Shown one piece after another: positions 12,791-24,618 of a stretch of 64,000 nt of DNA. Location of the stretch: positions 40,675,912 to 40,739,911 of the forward strand of contig OX579636.1 of NCBI GenBank assembly GCA_951230915.1, given 5' to 3'. The notes under the pieces are model-generated. The model did not search any database. It saw nothing but the letters and a program-made list of their open reading frames with translations, and was not told where the DNA came from. A program made the translations under genes and the position numbers. The stretch is from Antitrichia curtipendula. Lineage: Eukaryota; Streptophyta; Bryopsida; Hypnales; Leucodontaceae. Positions within the stretch are counted from its first letter, which is position 1. Each line of letters begins with the position of its first letter.

Positions 12791-13095
12791 TCATACACGA
12801 GGTGTGACTTTTGCAATTGCTACACATTTTCCTAGATTTTAGAATGTCTACTGTGCTTACAAGTCTCCAAATTATCTCCAGTTGCAAACCAATTGCAAGT
12901 GTTCTATGCAACAGAAAAACCAGTTGCCTAGTGTAGTCGCAAAACTCCTCATTTTCTTCTAGTGATATAAACCTTGTGGATGTAGCCCTAACTTGGAAGA
13001 TTTCGGTAAAGATGCATGTGTGGGTCTAAGCGGAAGGTTGGATGAGGAACCAAGTGGGAGTTTTGATGGGGGTTCCAAGTGAGGATTGATATGGA

Positions 13096-13656
13096 GGTCT
13101 AAGTGCTAGTGCAAATGGGGATCCTAATGGAGATCCAAACAATGAACCTTCCCTAAATCCTAATGATGACAATGAGTTTATAAAAGAGATGTTTTTAAAT
13201 ATCTCAAACATGATGGCATCCAAAAATATTCTAAGGGAAAAATATGCAAGTTTGACAACAGAGAAACGCAATGCCTTGAAGAGGGTTGAAAAAAAAAATT
13301 TGGTTGTATTTCAAGAATCTATAGGTTTGAAATCGAAACCAAGTCAAATACTCATGCCAAGGGAAGGTAGAAGTATCACCCCGTTACAAAAGAGTGTTAC
13401 AAATACAAGACTTGGACACGAAAGTCAAAGGAAAAAACAAAGATTACATTACGAAAATTTAAGTGACAAAGAAGCAGGCGTGGTACAATCTCCAAGATCT
13501 AATGGTAGAATCAAATTACAACGTCAAAGACAACTTGTGCAAAAAAAGTGCACAAGGGTGAAACTGCCAAAGCTTTGTAGAAGTCAATGTTCTAATTGTG
13601 AGGAGTTGAATATATTTTTCAATGAAGTTATTATCATTGAGTGCCACAATTGCTAG
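13096..13656 (+). CDS. Unrecognised reading frame with two CxxC pairs (possibly transposon-derived)
   Basis: I do not recognise this protein. From the first in-frame ATG at 13189 it is 155 aa. The frame is open upstream to about 13096, where it reads as an Asn/Asp/Pro-rich segment (NGDPNGDPNNEPSLNP), so the true start may lie further up or be lost. Next come a Lys/Arg/Glu-rich helical part (ILREKYASLTTEKRNALKRV), a basic linker, and a C-terminal CSNC then about 16 residues then CHNC, which could bind one zinc ion as a ribbon. The frame ends TAG at 13654-13656. It sits among transposon debris with no neighbouring exon found. A relic of a transposon-encoded protein is as likely as a host gene. 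Confidence 0.35.
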   Translation, partial: GLSASANGDPNGDPNNEPSLNPNDDNEFIKEMFLNISNMMASKNILREKYASLTTEKRNALKRVEKKNLVVFQESIGLKSKPSQILMPREGRSITPLQKSVTNTRLGHESQRKKQRLHYENLSDKEAGVVQSPRSNGRIKLQRQRQLVQKKCTRVKLPKLCRSQCSNCEELNIFFNEVIIIECHNC

Positions 13657-15716
13657 TATACAATAGTACAAGAGGGCTATAGTATTACACCAAACACTTA
13701 GGAATGTGAGGTTGAACAGGACGGAGAATTGTTTTTTAAAGAGTTGAATAAATATTAGGAAGATGGATGCAAATTTTGATCAATTCAAACTAGTTGCTTG
13801 GTGTTATTCTTTTAATTAAAATTAAAATTATAGCAGTTTTAATTACTAGTTTATTATAGTTATTGTATTTGCATATAATATGTGCAACATTTGTATCAAT
13901 TTAATTGCATGCTTCAATAATATGTATGCATCATATATATGTTCAAAGTTCTATTATATATGTATTTATGGCAATTCCAATGTACATACGTGAATATTAT
14001 TTAAATATGCTCTAAAAAATTATAGAATGTTGAAAGCTTATTAATTCACACATGACTAATGCCACTAACCTCAAAAGTAGGGATTAGTCACATTTAGTAA
14101 AATGTAAAATAATTTTTTTGAAAGCTTAATCTTATTTAAACATTTAAAAAAAATGTAAGTGAAACATTTAAAGTAAAAAAGATTGTGCATTTGTGCATGC
14201 AATATGAATTCAATTCAAAAGTATACATGAACTCATTTCTAAAATCATCCTAAACATTAATCCGTAAGAGTCTAAAGGCTTTAAAAAATATCAAAAAGCT
14301 ATTATAAATTGATTTTTCTTAAACATTTTGGTAGCTTCAACTCTAAAGAGTATATATATGTCATTTTTATTAAAGGACATCCACATATTGATTGAAGTTC
14401 AAATGAAATACATAGATATTTTGCAAATGAATTTTTAGAATAAAACTTCTAAAATTCACTAAAATTATAATTTCAATACTTTCATTTTGTAATTGTTTAT
14501 ACTTGGTTGAAATAGTAGTGAAGTGGTTTATTTGAGATTTTGTTCTACAAAGGTATTTGCAACTTTTATTGAATGCAATGAGATGATAGTTGTATAGGTT
14601 GAAATGTTGCACATTATGCAAAACATTTAGAGGGTTTGTACATTAAGTTCTTTTGGCCAATCATGCCAAAATTCATCAGATAATGAGAGTTTTTTTATTT
14701 TTCATATAATTAAAAAAATAATGTATATTTAAGTTGATGTATGAATAAAAGTTGGACATTCCTAATTTTAAATTCTATCCATATGGTATCTATGATTGCA
14801 ATCATCCAAATTTTGTATAAATTTAGACCTTCAATTTTTTAATTATAACTAGATGAATGATTGCAAATCACCAATATTTTGCATAAAAATGAATCCATGA
14901 AGATGGTCTTGCATTAGGACAATAGTGTTATAAGTGCTTGTTAATTAATTTTAAATAGGTACAAATTTTCATCATTACAATATTGTGTTCAAATAGATAG
15001 GCATTTAGACATTATACTTAAAGTAAATTTCAAGTTTGATTAATGTCACTGACTCTTTAAATAGAAGTCACTAACTCTAGTCACAATTGATATAATAGAG
15101 AAAATAAAATCGCACCCTAAATTTTGAACTCCACTTGATTTTAACATGATAATGAATACAATATTTACAAGCTATATATAAAATTTATTGTGGTTGAAAT
15201 GTAATACTCTAAGTGCGGTGATTTTATGCATATTTTTTTATTAATTAATTGAATGGCCTAATTAAATAGCACTATTCAGATTTTAAATCCTAGATTTTAT
15301 CTCTTACATTATTAATACACTTAAGTAGTATAATTTTATTATAAAATGGAACTATAAAGAGTGAGGACATTTGGCATTGTACGAGGGAATTTAGTTAGAA
15401 TCAATCAAAGAAAAGGTAATCTGAAGATATAAATAAAAGAACATTGAAGAGTATTCAAGAGCATTGGAGAAAATCTTCTAAACTATAGTAGGAATAGAAA
15501 GTCTACGGATTAGTAAGGTAGTGATGATAGAATTTATAATTTATTTAAATATCTTGAAATCATATTGTGATTTTTGTCATACCTTTATAATATTGATTAC
15601 TATGTATGAAATATTATGAATCCTACAATGTGATATATCAAGTATGCAAAATGCATTTATTTATACACATTAGGGGGTAGGGCTAAGATATTGACAATTT
15701 GAGGATGGGATGTACT
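13657..15716. other. AT-rich spacer
   Basis: Very AT-rich sequence with no supported gene or RNA gene; occasional runs of ATATAT and homopolymers. Confidence 0.5.
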
Positions 15717-15870
15717 AAGGTAGGAGGTCCTAAAATGGCACAGGTTCTAAAATGGCCTACCTTCTTACATGTACAATATTTGTACATGTTGCTTTTTCAT
15801 AGCCCTTAGTTACTTAGTAACGTACAAACAATGAATATGATAGGAGGTGAGCCATTTTAGAGCCCTATGC
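15717..15870. mobile_element. Small hairpin element (MITE-like)
   Basis: Begins with AAGGTAGGAG (15717-15726), the end shared with elements at 17236 and 20201. An inverted pair around GGTTCTAAAATGGC (about 15739-15760) and GCCATTTTAGAGCC (about 15849-15862) folds it. No target duplication was identified. Confidence 0.3.
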
Positions 15871-16026
15871 CATATTGCCATTTCAAGTGCAAAATTTTAT
15901 AACTAATTCTACAAAGCTCCAAAAAATTTGAAACAAATTGGGTTACATGTGAATTTCACTTCTCTTTCAAGGAAAATTTACTAAAAAATATTTTAAGACG
16001 TTTCACCTACCCTGAACTTTGTGATG

Positions 16027-16129
16027 CATGTCGGTACTCCGCCTTCGTTCCCAATATCTATGTCGTTGACAGAGTTTGGTTTGAATATTTGCTTTTGGAC
16101 TTGAAGCTGTAAAGCGGAGTACCGACATG
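16027..16129. repeat. 16-bp perfect inverted repeat upstream of the PB1 gene
   Basis: CATGTCGGTACTCCGC at 16027-16042 is matched exactly by GCGGAGTACCGACATG at 16114-16129, with a 71-base loop. It lies about 400 bases before the PB1 start codon, in the probable promoter or 5' leader. It could be a structured leader, a paired binding site or a small insertion. Confidence 0.75.
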
Positions 16130-16529
16130 CCGTCTCTGCTGTGGCGATTTTCTCTTACGCGGTTGCCTTGTGCCTTTGATTCTAGGTTAGGTCAGTATTG
16201 GTTTGTTTCATACACAAGCTCAATTGCTCTTGGCGCTTGTGTCCGTCGTTTTGATAGACTCTAGCCCTGCAAGAATTGAACCTTTAGGAAGAAGAGATTG
16301 CTGGTGGCAACGAAAGTTGATTTCATTTGCGGGAAAGGACTTTAGCTTATACTTGAAAACCAAAATGTCTATGTGATCAGTCTCTCAGGGAGGAACGGCC
16401 TACACGCCGCAAAGCAGCTTATCACAAACCCTACTTGCTCTGTTCCGTTGGGGTTTGTGATTTACGAGGGTCTGCTAATCTACTTGCTAGCCGCGGTGCT
16501 CGTTTTGTTTCCGATTCATTGAAGGAGCC

Positions 16530-18119
16530 ATGAATTCCGATCCTTTCTTGTTTAAGGTTCGTGTTCTGTCTCCGTTTGTTGTTTTACGGACTTTTCAAAA
16601 TTCTTGTACTTTTTCTAGGGATTCGCTTGATATCAGCTCAATTCAGGTTGTGAAGCATTTCAACTGCCCGTATGCAATGAGCGGCGTTTCATTGCCTTCT
16701 TTCTGGTTCAATATGTTTGCTAAGCAGAAGTAGTGTTTTTCTTTGCATTGACCTTTAATTGATTCTCAATTGTTTCAACAGATTAAATATGGCAATATGT
16801 TGCGCCGTATCAGAGTCGTCCGATCGTATTCAAACCAAATCGACATGACGTTTTCCAAGCTTGAAGAGACCATTCGTCGTATATTCAAACTGCCTGAAAC
16901 ATTTAAATTTGATGTGGTTTATACTGACAACGATAACGAAGAGGTGACCATGACGGACGATGGTGATATCCATGACGCATTGGTTTATCAGAATTTGAAT
17001 CCTGTTCGAGTGACAGTTCTGGCTCAAGAATCTCCGCGCTCGGCGCTTGACGACCGTCCTCGTGAGTGTAGGGACCGAGTCGTTCATAGTTCCAACTCAT
17101 CGCAAGGCTAGAATTCTTTTGTCTTTCAATTTGCTTGTATGTATTCGTATTACATGGGCTAAATTATGCTTTTGTTTGTTGCTAGTCCGGGGCGGTCAAA
17201 TGTTTAGAGTTCCTCTGGAGCCTTCTCTTCTCTTTAAGGTAGGAGACCCTATTTGTGCCATGTGACTATTTATGTCACTTTTTGTCACTATGTATTAGTA
17301 CAGTACAGATGAAAATTTGAAATGTGCAGTACACTGAGAATACATAGTGGCACAAATAGGAAGGGCTATGAGTTGTGACACAAATGGATATCCTACCTCA
17401 ATGGATTTCTTTTGGATATGTCTTGACTTGTTTGTTTGTGGATGCAGCATTGGCAGGTGACCCTCCCTCTTGGGCAGGTAACTTATGCAATCTCAGAATC
17501 GAAGTGGCATCGTCAGGATTCTCCTTTCTCCTTTTTAATCTCTTTTCTATGTTCCTCAATTTGGGACATCAATTTCTTCAAGTTGTTTACCACGACTTTG
17601 TCTTTGCTGACTTGAGGATGTTGTTTGCAGCTGACATTATCCTGAAACTTGACGAATTGCTGCTAGCTGTAAATAAAAAGACGGTGGAGCCAGGAGTAGA
17701 CTCGTTGAATACTACTAAATTCACGAGAACAGAGCAGCATATTCTGGAAGGAGTAGACGATTCCCCAAGTGATGGTTCCACAATTAAACCTGCTAAGGAT
17801 GTCCTGCCTGCTGAAGAATGGACTGGCATCGGTAAGCGCCGTGGGTGATTTCTCCGAGGAAGTTGTGGTGGTGATCATTCTTGAATTATAGGCTTGGTGC
17901 TTAGAGGTGAATTCACAATGTGAAAAACAAGGTTTTGGAGGAATTCAGTTAATGCCTCAGCATGAAGCATTAGCAGGAATTAGTCGCCACGGTTGATTCT
18001 GGTGACTATAACTAATCTGACATATCTGTTTCGCAGCACAATCAGGATATGACTCTGAGTTCTTAAGGCGTGCCATGATTTTGCGGCAGAGAGGAACGAC
18101 TGACGATTTCAGTGTCTAG
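16530..18119 (+). CDS. Short PB1-domain protein related to the N-terminus of NBR1
   Basis: Five exons in phase give 206 aa: 16530-16556, 16782-17061, 17448-17477, 17631-17831, 18037-18119 (stop TAG). Residues about 7-89 form a PB1 domain. It has the basic face YGNMLRRIRV after Lys9/Lys11 and an acidic OPCA cluster YTDNDNEEV (56-64) followed by DDGDIHDAL, so it could pair by either face. The layout matches the PB1 of plant NBR1, the selective-autophagy receptor that polymerises through PB1. A further 115 residues resemble a low-complexity linker (ADIILKLDELLLAV). The ZZ, FW, UBA domains and LIR expected of full NBR1 (usually 650-1000 aa) are absent, and none was seen downstream. Skipping 17186-17238, which looks exon-like but breaks the frame, is my choice. 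The gene is either a truncated paralogue or a stand-alone PB1 adaptor. Confidence 0.7.
17236..17398. mobile_element. 163-bp MITE in intron 2 of the PB1 gene
   Basis: Termini AAGGTAGGAG (17236) and TCCTACCT (17391-17398) are inverted. Internal inverted segments CTATTTGTGCCA and TGGCACAAATAG add to the fold. The target duplication is not clear. Same ends as elements at 15717 and 20201-20746. Confidence 0.5.
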
Positions 18120-20200
18120 AGGCTGAACCGTATGTCACTGCAATCGTGAAGCTTCGGTACGAGAGGATGTCGAGAGTTACCCTCAATGTTATAACAGACG
18201 AGGCTACAATGCCCACTGGGTATCAAGACGAAGAAAAAGAACTTCGATCGATTTTTGGATCGGTGTGAATCGAGAATCCGAGGATAAGGTAGCACTCCCC
18301 ATCGAAGTCCACAGGACGATGGGAGAGAGTGCAAGAACCACATTCCCTTCTTTCAGAAAGTGACTCTATCCTACATTATCTTAGGCATGTCTTAGTATAA
18401 TTGTATTCGCTGAATAGGTGTGGAAGGATTGGTAATCACCTTGGGAGAGTTGGCACAAGTGACGATGTTTGTTGGTGTTATAGGAGTAGGGGTGTGCTCG
18501 TTCAGGGTTTGATACCACTCTAGTGTGGTATACTATTGAGGAAATATGTGAGGAAATTTGCCACTGGGAAAGTGATATGTTTTTTATAAAGACTGAGGAG
18601 AATGAGAAGATCAAAATCAGTTCAAACTTTCAAAGATGACTTGAACATCATGGAAAATATGCCTTGATAATCTAATGAACACAATCAAGAACAAGTACTC
18701 TGTCTGTATGAGGGGTGAATTTGGTGAAATTTAGATTTCACATTGAAAGCTCCAATTTGTTGTTTGCAATGTCAACCCCCAAATTGGGTTATTTGTCAAT
18801 TAGTTTTGATCCATTGGCATATGTCTTCCCACATTTTAGTACAAAATTTGTATCTCAAGAATCCATTATAACATAGATCCATATATATGACTCTCTGTAA
18901 TCCTCAAAGGATTAATCCACTATGTACCAAATTTTAGAGGTTGTTGGGGGGTGTAGTCCATACATCTTTAATATTAGAGTTTGGAGTTCTAAATGATTAA
19001 GCACTAATTGTCTTTACAAACTATATGATTTCTAAAGAATATTAGGCAATTTCAAATGCCATTATTTTTTGTTTACTAACATGATTGAGTTCATTTATTC
19101 ACATTTGACTTGAAATTGGTGTTAATTTTAGATCCTATTATTAATGGATATTAAAACATTATCAATTTTTAGATATTCATCTTAAGAAAATTATAAATTT
19201 ATAAATTTGGCAATGAACTATCAGCAATCTCCTTTACAATTAGTTAAAGGACTCAAATGACACCTTAGATCTATCATTGAATGTGGTTACATTGGTAGTG
19301 GGTTTCAAAATTGACCCCTAAATGTTCAACAATTCATCCAATGGATGATGAATGTTTTGAAAAGTTCTTTTCATCCTATTATTATTCATAGTAGAAGCTT
19401 CCAAGAAGATCATGTAATATATCAATGGAAAGACAAACAAATCACTTATATAAATCACTTATAAAGACATGTTAAAAAGAATTTTTTTATTTGTTATGAT
19501 TTTTCAAATTTTATCTTATTAGTATTAGTTTATATTACACTTATTTATCAAAATCAAAATATTATAAAGTATTTGTATTAATTAATATAAAATAAAATAT
19601 TAATGTCTTTATAATTTTTCTCAACAATTAAATTTTCTAATGGCATTACATCTAAATAGTTATTTTATATGGTCCAATTTATTTTTCAGGAATATATAAT
19701 ATTAGGCATAACAGAATAAAAATGGACACTCTAATTATTCATCAAGTTTCTTTGTCATTGATGTTAATTGTTGTGGAGAATATTATTTAACATTTTGATA
19801 TTTAAAGTGAAATGAGCGGATTACAACAATCCTACACATCTCTTAAAATTGCAAAAGAAACATATTTCTCCAATTACAAACTAAAAACCTCTTTTTTGTT
19901 GCAACATAAAGTCTCTCTTCCACTACAAACTAGAAACCTATTAGCCATCACAAACCCTAAATCTTTCCACATCAACAAAGAAACTAAGCATGATTTCTTA
20001 TATCTAATAGTAGGTGACAAGTGCTACTAATTACACCCTCATTATCTAAAACTACGTGATTGTAATGTGGACTATACCCAAATACTAGATGGTCAATTAT
20101 TCACTTGTACTAAATAACCAATTGGGTGTATTGGAGTTTTGCACCCTCTCTAAATTGTAGGTATCAATGTAGTAAGCTGGATAATTTAGTGTAATAAGTT
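18120..20200. other. 3' flank of the PB1 gene and spacer
   Basis: 18122-18268 stays open for 48 codons (starting AEPYVTAIVKLRYERMSRV) after an acceptor-like TTTCAG at about 18108, so an alternative or lost last exon is possible. I recognise no domain in it. The rest is AT-rich spacer. Confidence 0.35.
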
Positions 20201-20746
20201 AAGGTAGGAGGGGCAAAACCCGCCCATTCAATAGCATATTGGCTTAGAATCTCTTTTATGCTGATTGAATCATTATCTAATAAATTTTCAGAAAAAGAAA
20301 AAAGGGAGACACACCCATTTGACAATTTGATTTGTAAATTTTAGACTTACATTGAACTAGATATGATTTTCTAAAGCTCATAGAAGTGGGGTGCTATTGA
20401 ATGCCATAGGCACTACTATTAAATGTCAAAAAGTTGTTCATCAATGGTGCAAATGGCATCCTCCAAATGAAAGCATGCAAACCTTATAAATTCAAACAAC
20501 ATAGTGCATGTAATTGCCTAAGATAGCACAAAACGTCCCTCCATTCATAAGTCCACATTATTTACATTTTTTTTGTCTACTTCCAAATCAAACTCACTCT
20601 CCAATTACTTATGAAATTGTGTAATAATAATCCCAAATGGCACCAATTCATCATTGGATAGTCTTTTTCATTCCTATGGTAACACTTCATGGTTTAAAAG
20701 TAGGATCAATTCTTGGAGGATGCACTGAATTAGTAGCTCCTACCTT
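20201..20746. mobile_element. Possible MITE with AAGGTAGGAG ends
   Basis: A 10-bp perfect terminal inverted repeat, AAGGTAGGAG (20201-20210) and CTCCTACCTT (20737-20746), encloses 546 bp. The ends equal those of the element in PB1 intron 2. The interior is non-coding and no target duplication was resolved. Confidence 0.35.
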
Positions 20747-20829
20747 GAGATAAACTAGTAAGCCTTGTGCCATTGCCATAGTATAATAATATAAAAATAA
20801 AAATAATTTTCTAAATTTTTTAATTCATG

Positions 20830-21420
20830 AAAACTTTAAGCTTGAGTACCATTTCTATTGGGAGTTGGAACGCCAAGAAGCAAAGTCCATGCATCCCTCT
20901 TTGTCGAAGGCTTTCATAATTTAAGATATATACAATCCAAAAGTAACTAAAAAATTCATAACTTTCACTTGATATGTTCAAACACCACAAAACAAAGTTC
21001 ACGCACTCCTCTTTATTGAGAACTTTCCAACTATACTAAAAACACAATCAAGAGATGCATGGTCCAAAAGATCCATATTTTAGGATAATTTAAAATCCCA
21101 AATAACTCAAACATCTATAATTTTCACACTGTATGTCCAAACACCACAAAACAAAGTTTACACACACCTCCTTGTAGAGAACTTTCAAACAATACCATGA
21201 ACGCAATCAGAAGACGCATGGTTCTAGAGATTTCACTGTAACAAACAAAATAAAATAAACAAACAACCTAATTTAAAAAGTTGCTATAGTATAATAAAAT
21301 AAAAATATAAAAATAAATTTTTTATTCATGAAAATTTCAAACTTCAACATCTTTTATGCTGTGAGTTGGGATGCCACAAAACAAAATCCGTGCATCCCTC
21401 ATCATTGTTTTTTTTTCCAA
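20830..21420. repeat. Degenerate ~150-bp tandem repeats
   Basis: Copies share AAACACCACAAAACAAAGTT (about 20980 and 21131) and a downstream CGCATGGTTC/TGCATGGTCC motif; further decayed copies lie at about 20860 and 21370. Non-coding. Confidence 0.55.
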
Positions 21421-23870
21421 TAGTATCAACAATGTGAGTTGGAATGCAAGTTCTTAAAGATCTAATAGTAACAAACAAAACAAAACAAACAACCTAATTT
21501 AAATTAATGCGATGGATGGATTCACTCTCTATTAGAGGTCCAATTGTTCAATTCTTGAATGTTGACGGCATTCATCCAAGATGCTTTTATTTTGTTCATC
21601 CTCTCATTTACTCATCCATTCAATCCGTCATGTGTTGTTGTAGCAAAACGCTACATAACATTGTTAAGAGCTGGACTATCTACCTTCCAAAAGGAAGCAT
21701 AATTTGCTCTTAGATACTTGGGGAGGATTGAATTATAATATTGACAAGATCAATGGCTGGTTCATGTTGAGTTGTTAGTGCTAACAATGCTTTAGTTGGC
21801 TGACCCATCTCTAGTCCATTCCTCCCTCCCCATGTGGAATTGTGTAGTGCTAGGAGTCTCTCCTTTTCTGCGCAAGCAAAAAGGTCCCCTCAAGCTTGGT
21901 TAACAATGTTTAGTAAACCCGTCTCACAAAGTGGGCTTTGTAAGGTGAATTTACCCCTAGGAAAAAACACAATTTTTTAAATTTGTCACACATGTTAAAA
22001 TTTGAAATTTTTTGAATTCATATAAGCCCGAAATGAGCTACAGTAGGAGAGGTGAAGAACATAGAATCAAGGCACAAAATAGGGGTCTTTTTTTTGGTTT
22101 GACAATTACCATGCCAAACACAAAATTCACCCTGCATGGCTCACTTCGTGGGACGGGTTTGGCGTCCTGCGTTGCTGTCGGCTCATCTCAGCCGGTCCAG
22201 TCCTCGCCTTGCGCATCACTTTTGCGGTTGGAATTAAGGTCCTGGCGTCATTACTTAGGTTTTAATTGGAAATTGGTTGAGTAAGTGCCCCGGCGATGCT
22301 CGTGACGACCAGTTGTCCGTTCTTTGGCCAGTCTTGCAAGAAGGATATCGAGTGATTTGGTTTGTTAGAGCTTCAGTTGCGCGCAACTGCTGGAAGAGTA
22401 ATTGTTTGAGTCGAGTTCTTTATTCGCTTCCGTGGTCCTGCACCAAGTAGCTCGGGTCACTATCTCCGCTATCTTTTATTGGCGAGAGATTTGGAACTAG
22501 TAGTATCTGCATTTCAGAATCGCTAATCGAGTTGAAAGCGGTGGAAGAGGCGTACGTGGTGGAGCCTAGGGTTTCAATTGATTTTATCAAGCGTTAATTG
22601 GGAGGATTGGAGTCTGAACAAAAAATTCTATGTGCATTGAATCTCGGAGCTGCCTGAACGATCGACTCTGTTTGCATTCGTATTTCAGCGGTGAGTTAAT
22701 TCACGAACACATCTTTGAATCTTTGTTGCTCGTAAGTTTTCTTGATCACATAAAAGTTGTCTTCTCGCATTTTTTTCATTTCCCAGGCAATTTGAGATTC
22801 CGAACGGGAGAAAATGCGCTTAGTTGCGATTCAAAAGTCAATGTCAAGTCTGTCGAGCTCTTACTTCCATGAATGATGCGGTAGTGACGACTTTCCAAGT
22901 TTCAGAATCGCAGTCTGTTCGCTTCTCCTTTGCCTCTGCAGCTCCAGTGAAAGCCTTTTGGACTGTTAGACTGGTTGCATGTCTATTTGCACTCGCGACC
23001 GATGAGAACCGTAGGTCTCACTAAGAATTTCCAGCTCAATATCCAAAACATGGAATAGGAAGATGGACTTCTTCTGGTTTGAGTGAATTTCAGTAGGTCC
23101 TATAATTTGAAAAGCTTGAACGTGGAATGCCGAATAGGTGAAGTGAAGAAATTGAACCGGGAGGTTTAATTATCATGAACTTTTAGATGCTTTTGGTAAT
23201 GTTTCATGAGCTATTATCGGTTCTCAAAACAGAATTATTCTGACAAATGAAATTCATACAATATTGTGTTATTTGGATTTTTAACACATTGAGCTTCGTA
23301 TTGGAATAATTCATTGAAAGTTTGCATTTTTTCAAAGTTCTGATTTGGAAAAAGAAATGCCCTGAAATTTTGGCATCATTATAATCCTTCAATCTGTGCA
23401 TTCAAAGTTCTGAAATTTTTTCCACACATTCCCATAACAGTCTAGTATAACTTTGTACATTTGAATTTTGAATAGAAAACATTTTTTTTCATTTTTTTCT
23501 TAGTGTCCTAAAAAGTGACAATTTTTCACATGCCTTAGTCCTTTAGGTTACAATCAAGTTTGACCAAGGCACATTCACTTTTATGATGCACGGAATCTTT
23601 AAGGGGTTTAGAATGGTGGATCCCAACTTGCTAATATTGGTTTGGTCGCATTTGTCATTTTCATTTTCATTTTGCCTTGTAATTATCGATTTTTATATCA
23701 CTACTATAATCTTATTTTAAATACAAGAAATAGGAATCATCTATATGACTAAACATGTTACATTTGCTTTTAACACATGTCTCATTCTCATTCGGCTTCA
23801 CAACATTTAAACTTTCAAATCATTGCCATAATCTCTCCCAGTGGATAAAGATAATAAAAATAAAAAGTTT
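21421..23870. other. Spacer with a GC-richer patch
   Basis: 22100-23030 is richer in G+C and has short open stretches and exon-like borders, but no protein family could be recognised and no frame joins up. It may be a decayed gene or leader exons. A CCTTTAGGTTA sequence near 23540 resembles a decayed end of the TTAA MITE family. Confidence 0.35.
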
Positions 23871-24594
23871 CAGGACGCACGGGATGATCGAATACAAGCG
23901 ACAAACCAACTGTTGGAATTAGGGTTTGTTTCGGGAGGCCTGGGTTTTAGTTCGCAGCGAGCGGGGCCTGAATTGTGGTCGATTCCGTGACTCCGTGACG
24001 ATCCTGGTGTTGCTTTCGGCTCATAGCTGGAGGCGTTGCCACTAGTGGTAAGTTTGAGGAGATTTGGAATTCGTTTTCGACTCTATCGTCCGCGATTAGG
24101 ATTTGAGGTCTAAGCATCATACTCTCTAATTTCTGTTTTTTGTATTTAAGCATGGATTGCACTGGCATAGCAGTAATCCGTGTTATTCTGAGTTTCCGAC
24201 TTTTCATTTTAGTTGGAAAGCCACACGGTTCGTTCCATTTAGTGCGTGATGGAATATTTAATTTGAACACCATGTATCTCTTGATGGGTAAGCTTGGAGG
24301 CTCATTTTAATGAGCTTTGGATCTTGAGTAGTCTCTGATTCAGTAACTATTCGTTTAAAATGTTCTCCTTCCCATTTTCACAGATCCTAAGGTTTAAACT
24401 AAGTGCAATATTTAACTAGAAATAGTTCATTTCTGGTTATGTTAAAATGCACATTAATCATGGACCCAATCCAGCAGTGGGCTTACAATTTCTGCTTTCG
24501 TTCCCAAGATCGGGTTTACTGTTTTACTACGGTATTCTGTATCGTGACAACTTCCTTGTTCTATTTTGTAATGCAGAAAGATTGGAGGGGGCTT

Positions 24595-24614
24595 ATGCTC
24601 AGGTGATGGATTGA
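24595..24614 (+). promoter_or_regulatory. Two minimal uORFs just before the tRNA ligase first ATG
   Basis: ATGCTCAGGTGA (24595-24606) and ATGGATTGA (24606-24614) are complete three- and two-codon frames that end five bases or more before the first tRNA ligase ATG at 24619. An acceptor-like TGCAG at about 24576 suggests the leader exon starts there. They could lower use of the first ATG and favour the in-frame start sites at codons 47 and 51. Confidence 0.5.
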
Positions 24615-24618
24615 GATA

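Noticed and set aside
12930..12964. TTTTCTTCTAGTG looks like the right end of a second CACTA element
   Set aside because: No matching CACTAGAAGAAAA left end with a 3-bp duplication was found in the window, so it was not called.
17186..17238. Exon-like segment between PB1 exons 2 and 3
   Set aside because: Its 53 nt would shift the frame and run into a stop in the next exon; skipping it keeps 206 codons open.
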